The translations under genes were made by a program, and so were the position numbers. Below are positions 8,707 through 16,450 of a stretch of 64,000 nucleotides of DNA, in pieces. The stretch spans positions 310,001-374,000 of the forward strand of contig VWVT01000005.1 in NCBI GenBank assembly GCA_008638415.1, given 5' to 3'. Every line of letters starts with the position of its first letter. Position 1 is the first letter of the stretch. The notes below the pieces were generated by a model. The model was not told where the DNA came from, ran no database searches, and was given only the letters and a program-made list of their open reading frames with translations. This DNA comes from Nocardiopsis sinuspersici. Lineage in GTDB: Bacteria > Actinomycetota > Actinomycetes > Streptosporangiales > Streptosporangiaceae.

Positions 8707-9249
8707 ATGCGCCAGTTTAGCGCTGCCCTCCTCAGCCGTGCCCTGGGCCCGCTGATCGCCTTTCTCTCCTCCCCGTGCGGACGCCACTCCGCGGTGGCCG
8801 GTCGCCGCCGCCGCTCCACCCGCGTGCGCCGCTACGCTCCCCCGCCGCTTCCCGCGCCCACACCCGCACCGCGTCTGGCAGCCCCGCGAGAGGTCGTTCC
8901 GGCCGAGGACGTCGCCCTGGTCAGGCCCTACTTCGCCGCCCACGAGCGCCTCCGCACGGCCCAGACCCGCATCCCAGAGCCCCGCGTTCCCCAGCCCCGC
9001 CGCCCCGGGCCCGAGACCGACGAGGTGGCGCGCGGGTTCGCCCAGGTCCAGGAACGCGCCGCCGCCATCCTCCAGCAGTGGTCGGCCGCCCCGGACGGCG
9101 ACCTGCTCTCCGGTCCCGCGCCCCGGTTCGGGGTGGTCAGGCCCCCGGAGCCCCCACGGCCCGACACGACCGGTGAGTTCGCCGAACTGGCCGACCTGAC
9201 CCGCATCTGGCTCGACCAGCGGCGGCGGTGCGAGGAGATCCCGGCATGA
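8707..9249 (+). CDS. Pro/Arg-rich protein of unknown function, coupled to a HATPase gene
   Basis: 180 residues from ATG 8707 (MRQFSAALLSRALGPLIAFL) with AAGGA eight bases upstream. A short hydrophobic N-terminus is followed by Arg clusters (GRRRRSTRVRR) and Pro-rich stretches. The C-terminal half is helical with conserved-looking pieces (EVARGFAQVQERAAAILQQW, ELADLTRIWLDQRRRCEEIP). I do not recognise a domain. Its stop overlaps the next gene's ATG (ATGA), so it is probably co-translated with the HATPase protein and may act with it. Confidence 0.6.
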   Translation: MRQFSAALLSRALGPLIAFLSSPCGRHSAVAGRRRRSTRVRRYAPPPLPAPTPAPRLAAPREVVPAEDVALVRPYFAAHERLRTAQTRIPEPRVPQPRRPGPETDEVARGFAQVQERAAAILQQWSAAPDGDLLSGPAPRFGVVRPPEPPRPDTTGEFAELADLTRIWLDQRRRCEEIPA

Positions 9250-9722
9250 GCGGCCCCGTGCGCTGGGAGCACCGCGTCTACTCCGGGAACCTCCGCGAAC
9301 TCGCACAGGTCAGGAACGACCTGGCCGCCGACCTCGCCGGGTTCGACCCCGACCTGGTCGCCGCCCTCCAACTGTGCCTGTCGGAGCTGTTCGCCAACGC
9401 CGTCAAGTACACCGACTCCGGCACGGAGCACGGCGAGGTCGTCCGCACCCTGTCCCTGCCCGGCCCCGCCGCCCTGCGCCTCTCGGTCAGCGACTCCGGC
9501 GGCGGTGGCGGCCTCCCGCGCATCCCGGTCGAGCGCGACGGCGACGAGTGGGACTGGGCGGAGGGACAGCGCGGCCTGCTCCTGGTCCAGAACCTGTCCC
9601 GCGCCTGGGGCCACCACCCGCTCGTCCCCTGGGGCGACCTGGGCACCAACGTGTGGGCCGAGTTCGCCGTTGACCCGGCCACCGTCCCGCAGGGTCTGCG
9701 CCCCTACGTCTTCACCCACTGA
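9246..9722 (+). CDS. Second HATPase_c_2 anti-sigma-like protein
   Basis: 158 residues starting at ATG 9246, four bases inside the preceding gene. It has a single GHKL ATPase domain with N box LSELFANAVKYTDSG, an SDSGGGGG D box and G box GQRGLLLVQNL. The C-terminus (GTNVWAEFAVDP) is usual for the short actinobacterial family of serine-kinase-type anti-sigma factors. No transmembrane or phosphoacceptor part is present. It is the second such ATPase within 3 kb, which fits a bald-type regulatory locus; its partner sigma or anti-anti-sigma factor is not nearby. Confidence 0.8.
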   Translation: MSGPVRWEHRVYSGNLRELAQVRNDLAADLAGFDPDLVAALQLCLSELFANAVKYTDSGTEHGEVVRTLSLPGPAALRLSVSDSGGGGGLPRIPVERDGDEWDWAEGQRGLLLVQNLSRAWGHHPLVPWGDLGTNVWAEFAVDPATVPQGLRPYVFTH

Positions 9723-9775
9723 CCTTTTGGGGCCACGGAATTCCCCTCGGCCTCACAACAACAGCAAGGAGTGCT

Positions 9776-10030
9776 GTGCCCAGCGAAGAACACGAGATAC
9801 CCCTGCAACTCATCCGGAACGCCCCGGAGGTGGTCGTCCCCCTGCTCCGCGACGCCGCCGGCTTCGAACTGCCCGAGCACACGGAGGCCTCCATGACCTC
9901 CTCCGAGTGCACCGACGGCAAACCGCGCGTCTACACCAGCGACGGAGCCGTGGTACTGCGCAACGGCACCGAGAAGGTCCCGGCCGTGGTGGTGGAGCAC
10001 CAGCACGTCCGGGAGAAGGAGAGGACCTGA
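9776..10030 (+). CDS. N-terminal remnant of an Rpn-like (PD-(D/E)XK) protein
   Basis: 84 residues from GTG 9776 (AAGGAG five bases upstream). MPSEEHEIPLQLIRNAPEVV matches how actinobacterial Rpn/YhgA-like putative nuclease-transposase proteins of about 290 residues begin. The nuclease motif region is visible (SDGAVVLRNG, then VPAVVVEHQ), but the protein stops right after it. The next gene supplies the family's C-terminus, so about 120 central residues are gone. It may still be translated, but nuclease function is unlikely. Confidence 0.6.
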   Translation: MPSEEHEIPLQLIRNAPEVVVPLLRDAAGFELPEHTEASMTSSECTDGKPRVYTSDGAVVLRNGTEKVPAVVVEHQHVREKERT

Positions 10031-10281
10031 TGTCCGTGGGAACCTACAACTGGCAGAGCGACTTCGCGCGTAAGTACGTCGGCATCGGCCGCGAGGAAGG
10101 CCGCGAGGAAGGCCTTGAAGAGGGACTCGCCCAGGGCGTGGTCCTCTTCCTCACCGCACGAGGCTTCGAGGTCTCCGACAGGACCCGTCAGCGCATCGAA
10201 TCCTGCGACGACCTCGACACTCTGAGGACCCGGGTCCACAGGTCGGCCAAGGTCGACAGCCCCGAGGAACTCTTCGACTGA
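10030..10281 (+). CDS. C-terminal remnant of the same Rpn-like protein
   Basis: 83 residues. The ATG at 10030 overlaps the stop of the preceding frame (TGATG) and has GGAGAGG upstream. It contains YNWQSDFARKYVGIGREEG, a Glu/Gly-rich helix with EEG repeats, and ends RVHRSAKVDSPEELFD, the typical tail of Rpn/YhgA-like proteins. It is one frame away from the N-terminal remnant, so an internal deletion with a frame change produced two small coupled genes. Confidence 0.6.
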   Translation: MSVGTYNWQSDFARKYVGIGREEGREEGLEEGLAQGVVLFLTARGFEVSDRTRQRIESCDDLDTLRTRVHRSAKVDSPEELFD

Positions 10282-10349
10282 CGCCGGGCACCGGAACCAC
10301 TCGGGGTGGGAAGCAGCCGCTCCCCACCCCGCACGTGTACGCCGATCCG

Positions 10350-11390
10350 CTATATCGCCAGCGGGGACTCCACCGGCAGGGACGTGTCCGTGGCCAGGTC
10401 CAGGGCCGACGGCGGCAGGCCCGCGGCCACGACCTCGGCGCCCAGGGCGGCGATCATCGCGCCGTTGTCCGTGCACAGGCGCGGGCGCGGGACGCGCAGT
10501 TCGACGCCGGCCTCCCGGCAGCGCTGCTCGGCGAGCGCGCGCAGCGCCGAGTTCGCCGCCACGCCACCGCTGATGACCAGTGTGCTCACCCCGTGCTCCA
10601 CGCAGGCGTCCACGGCCTTGCGGGTGAGAACGTCCACCACCGACTCCTGGAAGGCGGCGGCGATGTCGGCGACCACGAGGGGCTCACCCCTGCGGTCGGC
10701 GTCCTCCACGTGGCGGGCCACGGCGGTCTTGAGCCCGGAGAACGAGAAGTCGTAGGTGCCGTCGCCCCACTTGCCGCGCGGAAACCGGATGGCCCGGGAA
10801 TCACCCTTCTGGGCCGCCTTGTCGATGGGCGGCCCGCCCGGGTAGGGCAGTTCCAGCAGGCGCGCCACCTTGTCGTAGGCCTCGCCGGCGGCGTCGTCCA
10901 CGGTGTCGCCGAGGGAGACCACCTCGGTGGCCAGGTCGTTGACCAGCAGCAGCGAGGTGTGGCCGCCCGAGACCAGCAGGGCGATCGCGGGCTTGGGCAG
11001 CGGCCCGTGCTCCAGTTGGTCCACGGCCACGTGTCCCACCAGGTGGTTCACGCCGTAGAGGGGCTTGTCCAGGGCCATGGCGTAGGCCTTCGCTGCGGAG
11101 ACGCCCACGAGCAGGGCGCCCGCCAGGCCCGGCCCGGCGGTCACCGCGATCGCGTCCACGTCCGACAGCTTCGCCCCCGCCTGTTCCAGGGCCCGCCGCA
11201 CGGTCGGGGTCATCGCCTCCAGGTGCGCGCGGCTGGCCACCTCGGGCACCACACCGCCGAAGCGGACGTGCTGGTCGACGCTGGAGGCGACGGAGTCCCC
11301 GAGCAGCTCGCAGCCGCGTACCAGGGCCACGCCGGTCTCGTCGCAGGACGTCTCGATCCCCATGACCAGGGGCAGGTCACGCTCACTCAT
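10350..11390 (-). CDS. tsaD: tRNA N6-adenosine threonylcarbamoyltransferase TsaD
   Basis: 346 residues from ATG 11390 ([20 protein letters not shown]), eight bases inside the end of rimI. Family motifs: ETSCDET, metal-binding HLVGH ([11 protein letters not shown]), LVSGGHTSL, and the ATP-binding [11 protein letters not shown]. With TsaB and TsaE it transfers the threonylcarbamoyl group from threonylcarbamoyl-AMP to A37 of ANN-reading tRNAs (t6A) in the cytoplasm. It is the last gene of tsaE-tsaB-rimI-tsaD, the standard actinobacterial order. Length and motifs are complete. Confidence 0.97.
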   Translation of the reverse strand: MSERDLPLVMGIETSCDETGVALVRGCELLGDSVASSVDQHVRFGGVVPEVASRAHLEAMTPTVRRALEQAGAKLSDVDAIAVTAGPGLAGALLVGVSAAKAYAMALDKPLYGVNHLVGHVAVDQLEHGPLPKPAIALLVSGGHTSLLLVNDLATEVVSLGDTVDDAAGEAYDKVARLLELPYPGGPPIDKAAQKGDSRAIRFPRGKWGDGTYDFSFSGLKTAVARHVEDADRRGEPLVVADIAAAFQESVVDVLTRKAVDACVEHGVSTLVISGGVAANSALRALAEQRCREAGVELRVPRPRLCTDNGAMIAALGAEVVAAGLPPSALDLATDTSLPVESPLAI

Positions 11391-11868
11391 GGCTTCCCTC
11401 CCCGGCGACACGCCGCATGACGAGGGCGTCCGCACCGTTGTAGTACCCGCGCCGCACACCGATCTGCACGAAGCCGAACCGCTCGTAGAGCCTCTGTGCG
11501 CGCGGGTTGTCCGAGCGCACCTCCAGGAACATGTGGGTGACGCCGCGCCGGGCGGCCTGGTCGAGCAGCTCGGTGAGCAGCGCGCCGCCCACACCCCTGC
11601 CCCAGACCTGCTCGGAGACGGCCATGGTCTGCACGTCGCCCTCGGGCGGGACGAACCGCAGCCCGGCGTAGCCCACGACCGCGTCACCGGACGCGGCCAC
11701 CACGTAGTGGCGGGTGGGTTCGGCCAGCTCGCCGCGGAGCATGCCCTCGCTCCAGGCGTCGAGCGGGAACAGGGTGCGTTCGAGGGTCATGACGGCCGGA
11801 ACGTCGGCGTCGGTCATCTCACGCAGGCGCACACCGGTCACACCGGTCGTTTCGGTCACTTCACCCAC
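11383..11868 (-). CDS. rimI: Ribosomal-protein-alanine N-acetyltransferase RimI (GNAT)
   Basis: 161 residues with a GNAT fold: an acceptor region [18 protein letters not shown], then the acetyl-CoA loop region ([20 protein letters not shown], the R/Q-x-x-G-x-G/A type) and the C-terminal [16 protein letters not shown]. RimI acetylates the N-terminus of ribosomal protein S18 in other bacteria; the exact substrate here is inferred. It overlaps tsaB by 13 bases and tsaD by 8 bases, so the operon is tightly coupled. Confidence 0.92.
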   Translation of the reverse strand: MGEVTETTGVTGVRLREMTDADVPAVMTLERTLFPLDAWSEGMLRGELAEPTRHYVVAASGDAVVGYAGLRFVPPEGDVQTMAVSEQVWGRGVGGALLTELLDQAARRGVTHMFLEVRSDNPRAQRLYERFGFVQIGVRRGYYNGADALVMRRVAGEGSHE

Positions 11869-12533
11869 TGGCGTACCTTCTTCGGGGCACCGGGCTCCAC
11901 CGCGTCCGGGCGGCGCAGGTAGAGCGGGTTGGGCTCGGGCAGTTCCTCGCCCCGGCGCAGGCGCAGCAGGGCGAGCTCGGCCATGGCGGCGGCGTCCGGG
12001 TGGAGCGGGTCCACGGGGGCGGATCCGACGCCGAGCACGTCGGCGTACATGTGGGCACCGCCGCCGACCAGCGGCAGGCCGCCGGTGTCCAGTTCGGCGG
12101 GCCGGTCGACGCGCACCTCGCCCACACGGGTGAGGTGGTCGTCGTAGCGCGCCCAGAACACCTCCTTGCGGCGGGCGTCGGTCATGGCGACGAAGGGCTC
12201 GGTGCGACCGGTGGCGAAGGCCAGGGCGTCCAGGGTGGCGACCCCGTGGCAGGGGACGCCGAGGGCCTCGGCCAGGGCGTGCGCGGTGGCCAGCCCGACC
12301 CGCAGGCCGGTGTAGGGGCCGGGGCCGACGCCGACGGCGACGTGGTCGAGGTCGGCCAGGGCGATCCCGGCCTCCTCGGCGATCCGCGCGATGGTGGGGC
12401 TGAGCAGCTCACCGTGGCGGCGGGCGTCCACGGAGCTCGCGGTGGCGCGCAGGGTGAACTCCCCGTCGGGTCCGCTCTCGCCGATGGCGGCGGTGACCGC
12501 CGGGGTGGCGGTGTCGAAGGCCAGGAGAAGCAC
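11856..12533 (-). CDS. tsaB: t6A biosynthesis protein TsaB
   Basis: 225 residues (MLLLAFDTATPAVTAAIGES). ASKHA-fold pseudoenzyme that holds TsaD in the t6A complex; the family markers DTATPAVTAA and the GVGPGPYTGLRVGLATAHAL stretch are present. It lacks the metal-binding HxxxH of TsaD, as expected. It lies ten bases after tsaE and overlaps rimI. Confidence 0.95.
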   Translation of the reverse strand: MLLLAFDTATPAVTAAIGESGPDGEFTLRATASSVDARRHGELLSPTIARIAEEAGIALADLDHVAVGVGPGPYTGLRVGLATAHALAEALGVPCHGVATLDALAFATGRTEPFVAMTDARRKEVFWARYDDHLTRVGEVRVDRPAELDTGGLPLVGGGAHMYADVLGVGSAPVDPLHPDAAAMAELALLRLRRGEELPEPNPLYLRRPDAVEPGAPKKVRQWVK

Positions 12534-12543
12534 GGGCGGCCGC

Positions 12544-13056
12544 CTATCCGCGCCCGGCGGCGGTGCCGGGCAGGTCGGTACCGGTCCAGCGGGCGCCGAC
12601 GGCGCGCAGGTGGACGGTGCGGGTGTCGTCGGGGTGCCGTTCGATGTGGATCTCCAGCCGCTCGTCGGAGAGCCCCTCGGCCACGCCCTCGCCCCACTCG
12701 ACCACGGTGACGGAGTCGGGGAGGGTCATGTCCAGGTCGATGTCGTCGATCTCGTCGGCCCCGCCGAGCCGGTAGGCGTCCACGTGCACCAGGGAGGGGC
12801 CTCCGGTCAGGGAGGGGTGGATCCGGGAGATGACGAAGGTCGGGGAGGTGACCCGTCCGCGCACGCCCAGGCCCTCGCCCAGGCCCTGGGTGAGTGTGGT
12901 CTTCCCCGCGCCGAGCGGCCCGGACAGGATCAGCAGGTCACCGGGGCGGGTGAGTGCGGCGAGGTCGCGTCCGAGGGTGCGCATGGCCTCGTCGGTGGCG
13001 GCGGTGACCTCACCGACGGTGTCCGCACCTGGAGTGGTTGCTGTCGCGTCTGTCAT
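12544..13056 (-). CDS. tsaE: t6A biosynthesis ATPase TsaE
   Basis: 170 residues. Walker A SGPLGAGKTTLTQG, then VTSPTFVISRIHPS and the acidic VVEWGEGVAEGL region typical of TsaE, a P-loop ATPase that regenerates the TsaBD complex. It starts the tsaE-tsaB-rimI-tsaD operon; alr lies 237 bases upstream on the same strand. The C-terminal arm is longer than the minimal family, as usual in actinobacteria. Confidence 0.95.
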   Translation of the reverse strand: MTDATATTPGADTVGEVTAATDEAMRTLGRDLAALTRPGDLLILSGPLGAGKTTLTQGLGEGLGVRGRVTSPTFVISRIHPSLTGGPSLVHVDAYRLGGADEIDDIDLDMTLPDSVTVVEWGEGVAEGLSDERLEIHIERHPDDTRTVHLRAVGARWTGTDLPGTAAGRG

Positions 13057-13292
13057 CGGCTCGCTGCTCGTTCGGATGTGGTGGACGGTTCGTGGCTTGC
13101 GGGACGCGCCGGGTCGGGCGTGTCCCGATGGGCGCGTCGGAACGCGTTCCCTGTCCAGATTAGGCGGGGCGGAGGGGAGCCGTGACCGGATCGCGGCGAT
13201 CGGTCGGGCGGTCGTGCCGAAGCCGTGCCCGGTGAGGCCGAGCCGTGCCCGATCACGCCGACCCGGCGCGTGTCCCCGCGTACCGCCTCCGC

Positions 13293-14423
13293 TCAGGCCG
13301 GGGCGCCGACGTATTCACGCGGGACCCGGACGCCCACCCTGGTGACGATCTCGTACGGGATGGTGTCCAGGATCCGGGCCCAGTCCTCGGCGGTCGGGAC
13401 GCCCGGGTCCTCTCCGGGATCGCCGAACAGCACCGCGTACTCCCCGGCCTCCACCGTGTCGTCGCCCACATCCACAACGAACTGGTCCATGCAGACTGTT
13501 CCCGAGATGACGCGGGACCGGCCGCCGAGCAGGACGGGGCCCTTGTTGGTGGCCGCGCGGGGGACGCCGTCCGCGTAACCGAGCGGCACCAGGGCCAGGG
13601 TGGTCTCCCGGTCGGTGACGTAGCGGTGGCCGTAGGAGACGCCGCTGCCCGCCGGGACGCGCTTGGTGAGGGCGATCCGCGAGCGCAGCGTCATCGCGGG
13701 GCGCAGCCCGGTCGCACCGAAGTCCGGGATCGGGCACAGGCCGTAACCGGCGATCCCGCCGCGGACGAGGTCGAACCGCGCCTCGGGGAGGGTGAGCAGC
13801 GCCGCCGAGTTGGCGATGTGCCGGACCTCGGGGTCCAGGCCGGCCTTGTCGGCGATCTCCAGCGCCTCGTGGAACCGGGAGAGCTGGAGCGCGATGGAGG
13901 GGTGGCCGGGTTCGTCGGCGCAGGCGAAGTGCGACCACACGCCGCAGACGCGCAGGTGCCCCTCGTCCTCGGCGCGGGCGGCGGCGTCCACCAGGTTCCG
14001 CCAGTCGGCCGGGTTGACCCCGCCGCGGTTGAGGCCGGTGTCGGCCTTGAGCTGCACGCGGGCGGTGCGGCCCAGGCGCACCGCCTCGGCGATCACCGTG
14101 TCCAGGACCGCGCGGTCGCTCACCCCGAGGTCGACGTCGGCCTCGACGGCCTCCGCGACCGGCTCGCCCGGCGGGATGATCCAGGCCAGGACGGGCAGGG
14201 TGAGCCCGGCCCGGCGCAGTTCGAGGGCCTCGTCGATGAAGGCCGTGCCCAACCAGGTCGCGCCGCCCGCGATCAGGGCGCGGGCCGCGGGGAGCATGCC
14301 GTGCCCGTAACCGTCGGCCTTGACCACTCCCATGAGCGGGGTGCCGCCGGCGCACTCGCGGAGCAGCCGCGCGTTGTGGGCGATCGCGTCGAGGTCGACG
14401 CGGGCGTGCGCGAAGTGAGACAT
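13293..14423 (-). CDS. alr: Alanine racemase
   Basis: 376 residues from ATG 14423 (MSHFAHARVDLDAIAHNARL); upstream frame extension is non-coding-like Pro-rich sequence. PLP-binding lysine K35 in VVKADGYGHG, second active-site region GSGVSYGHRY (catalytic Tyr) and MDQFVVDVGDD near the C-terminus. It converts L- to D-alanine for peptidoglycan. It is next to the t6A operon, as in Streptomyces and Nocardiopsis. Confidence 0.96.
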   Translation of the reverse strand: MSHFAHARVDLDAIAHNARLLRECAGGTPLMGVVKADGYGHGMLPAARALIAGGATWLGTAFIDEALELRRAGLTLPVLAWIIPPGEPVAEAVEADVDLGVSDRAVLDTVIAEAVRLGRTARVQLKADTGLNRGGVNPADWRNLVDAAARAEDEGHLRVCGVWSHFACADEPGHPSIALQLSRFHEALEIADKAGLDPEVRHIANSAALLTLPEARFDLVRGGIAGYGLCPIPDFGATGLRPAMTLRSRIALTKRVPAGSGVSYGHRYVTDRETTLALVPLGYADGVPRAATNKGPVLLGGRSRVISGTVCMDQFVVDVGDDTVEAGEYAVLFGDPGEDPGVPTAEDWARILDTIPYEIVTRVGVRVPREYVGAPA

Positions 14424-14641
14424 GGTTCCAGTGTTCCACGTGCTGAGCACCGGGAGTGGACGGACGGCAGAGGTGGTCGGGCGGGGCGGCGGGACGGCGG
14501 GCGGAGCCGTGACCGCTTTCGCCGGTGTTCCAGGGCATGCGGGCTGACCAGGCACGACGCGGGTTTTCCCGGTTACCCGTAGTACATGGACACATGCGGG
14601 GTAGTACCGGAACTCGAAGCACAGTATCTGGGGGTACTGGC

Positions 14642-15355
14642 ATGACCGAGATCGGAAATGAACGACCTGTCAACACCACACGCCTGTGGTCGGGGGGGCT
14701 GGCCACGGCCGTCGTCGCGGCACTGGTGATCTTCGCGGGCACCCTGGTCTTTCGCGGAGTGTTCGGAATCCCGGTGCTCGCCCCCGAGGACGCCGGGAAC
14801 CTGGGCGACGCGAGCACCGTCGCGTACGCCCTCATGGCCGCCGTCGCCGCCCTGCTGGCCACGGGTCTGATGCACCTGCTGCTGCTCAGCGCACCGAGGG
14901 CGCTGAAGTTCTTCGGCTGGATCCTGGGCCTGGCGACCGCGATCGCCGCCGTCGCCCCGTTCAGCGAGGCCGCCGGGACGCCGAGCCAGATCGCCACGGC
15001 CGTGATCAACCTGGTCACGGGTATCGCGATCATCACCCTCCTGCGGAGCGTGGCGCGCTCGGCCACCCTGAGCAGCAGGTCGGTGGCCACCGACCCCGCG
15101 CACACGGCGCGGGCGTCGGAGGCCAACGTCAGGCCACTCGGGGAGACGGAGCCGATGCCCAGGGACGAGACGCAGCCCGTGGACCCGAAGGAGCCCCCGC
15201 AGGGTGAGGACCCCGTTCTGCGACACGAGGGAATCCTTCCCGACGTCAGGCAGGACGAGTACCGCAGGAACCAGGTCCGCGCCCAGGAGATGGACGCGGA
15301 GGCGGAGCGGGCCAGGCAGAGCCGAAGGGCTCCGGGCGACGAGCACGCCGGGTAG
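14642..15355 (+). CDS. DUF6069 family four-helix membrane protein with charged tail
   Basis: 237 residues from ATG 14642 (GGGGG seven bases upstream). Four hydrophobic segments at about residues 16-38, 57-82, 87-105 and 113-133 match DUF6069 membrane proteins of unknown role. A hydrophilic tail of about 90 residues (many Asp, Glu, Arg; RQDEYRRNQVRAQEMDAEAE) has no family counterpart that I know and probably lies in the cytoplasm. It is divergent from alr across a 218-base gap and is followed by a strong terminator. Confidence 0.7.
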   Translation: MTEIGNERPVNTTRLWSGGLATAVVAALVIFAGTLVFRGVFGIPVLAPEDAGNLGDASTVAYALMAAVAALLATGLMHLLLLSAPRALKFFGWILGLATAIAAVAPFSEAAGTPSQIATAVINLVTGIAIITLLRSVARSATLSSRSVATDPAHTARASEANVRPLGETEPMPRDETQPVDPKEPPQGEDPVLRHEGILPDVRQDEYRRNQVRAQEMDAEAERARQSRRAPGDEHAG

Positions 15356-15404
15356 CCCGAGACCCCGGCGACCCGTGGCGTCCCCCTGACCCGTGGCGCC
15401 AGAG

Positions 15405-15432
15405 GGGGGCGGAGCCGAGCGGCTCCGCCCCC
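15405..15432 (+). terminator. Strong GC hairpin terminator
   Basis: Perfect 12-base stem GGGGGCGGAGCC / GGCTCCGCCCCC with four-base loop GAGC, followed by TTCC, 50 bases after the membrane-protein stop. Confidence 0.75.
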
Positions 15433-15595
15433 TTCCGCGTGTCCGGGCCCCGGGGAGCGGTGAAGGCGCGGCCCCCGCCCTCTGCGGGCGGGACCGCCCC
15501 GAGTTCCCGTGGACGGCGGGGCACGGACGCCCCCGGGATACGGACAGGGCACGGCGCCGCGGTCGACGGTTCCCCGCGGTGTGCCCCGGCCCCGG

Positions 15596-15745
15596 CCACG
15601 GAGCTTGGTCCCTGACCCTCGGCCCCTTGGCCCCTGAGCTCCCTGGCTCCTTGGCTCCCTTGGCCCCTGGGCTCCCTGGTCACGGAGTCTGGCACTCTGG
15701 CCTCCCTGCCCTCCTGCCCCTGGTCACGGAGTCGGCGCGCCCGCG
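15596..15745. repeat. Low-complexity CTCCCTGG/CTTGGCTCC tract in a 680-base gene-free gap
   Basis: Between 15356 and 16035 there is no convincing gene. About 150 bases consist of imperfect short repeats built from CTCCCTGG, CTTGGC and GGCCCCT, and the 13-mer TGGTCACGGAGTC occurs twice (in the stretches around 15678 and 15720). Its function is unknown; it may be expanded slippage sequence ahead of the type VII toxin operon. Confidence 0.5.
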
Positions 15746-16035
15746 ACGTACCCCCGTGTCCCGGATCACCCCAGGGGGCCGGATGTGGCCACACCGGCCC
15801 CTCTGCCGCTTCGCACCCTGCCTGACCTCCCCCGATCGCCACGGGAGCACCCTCCAGCCCCGTGTCCAGCGCTGAAACGCCACGGGCGGAATGTCCGACG
15901 TGACGACAGAATCAGGACGGGTCCTACTCTCCGCACACCTTCCAGGACCAAAGGTGAGTCCCCGCGGAGCGAGGACGGCGCCGTGCCCCCACGGCGAGCA
16001 GCCCTCTCCCCCGGTCCGCGTAAGGAGTGATCCAG

Positions 16036-16407
16036 GTGTCCGGTTGGAACATCCGGCCCGCAGACGTCGGCGCGGTGCTCTCCAGCACCGCCGCGCACAT
16101 CGGTGACGAGGAGGGCACCGAGGGGCTGACCGGCCACATCAAGGACATCGAGGGACACCTCACCGACCTCAGCACCGGGGTCAGGAGCGTTCCGGTCAGC
16201 ATCGCCCTGGGCGAGTTCGCCGGGCACTACTTCGGCGTCATGGGCGACATGGTCTCCCAGACCATCAGCGGCCTCACTGGAGCCGGCGACGCCACCACCG
16301 CCTACGTGAACGGCAACCACGAGATGGCGCTGGAGGCCCAGAGCAACGCGGGCGTGGTCCCAGAACCCGTGACCCAGCCCGGCGGCGGCCCCAACATGAT
16401 CCGCTGA
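16036..16407 (+). CDS. DUF6507 family ESX-like protein
   Basis: 123 residues from GTG 16036, with AAGGAG (16022-16027) eight bases upstream; the GTG at 16027 overlaps that site and is not the start. VSGWNIRPADVGAVLSSTAA followed by a helical hairpin and the AYVNGNHEMALEAQSNAG block matches DUF6507, a WXG100-like family. Such proteins form helical hairpin dimers that are exported by, or guide partners to, type VII secretion. It directly precedes the large toxin gene by 43 bases. Confidence 0.75.
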   Translation: MSGWNIRPADVGAVLSSTAAHIGDEEGTEGLTGHIKDIEGHLTDLSTGVRSVPVSIALGEFAGHYFGVMGDMVSQTISGLTGAGDATTAYVNGNHEMALEAQSNAGVVPEPVTQPGGGPNMIR

Positions 16408-16450
16408 CCTCCTTCCCCCGCCTCCCCTCCCCCACCAGGAGCCCCTCACC

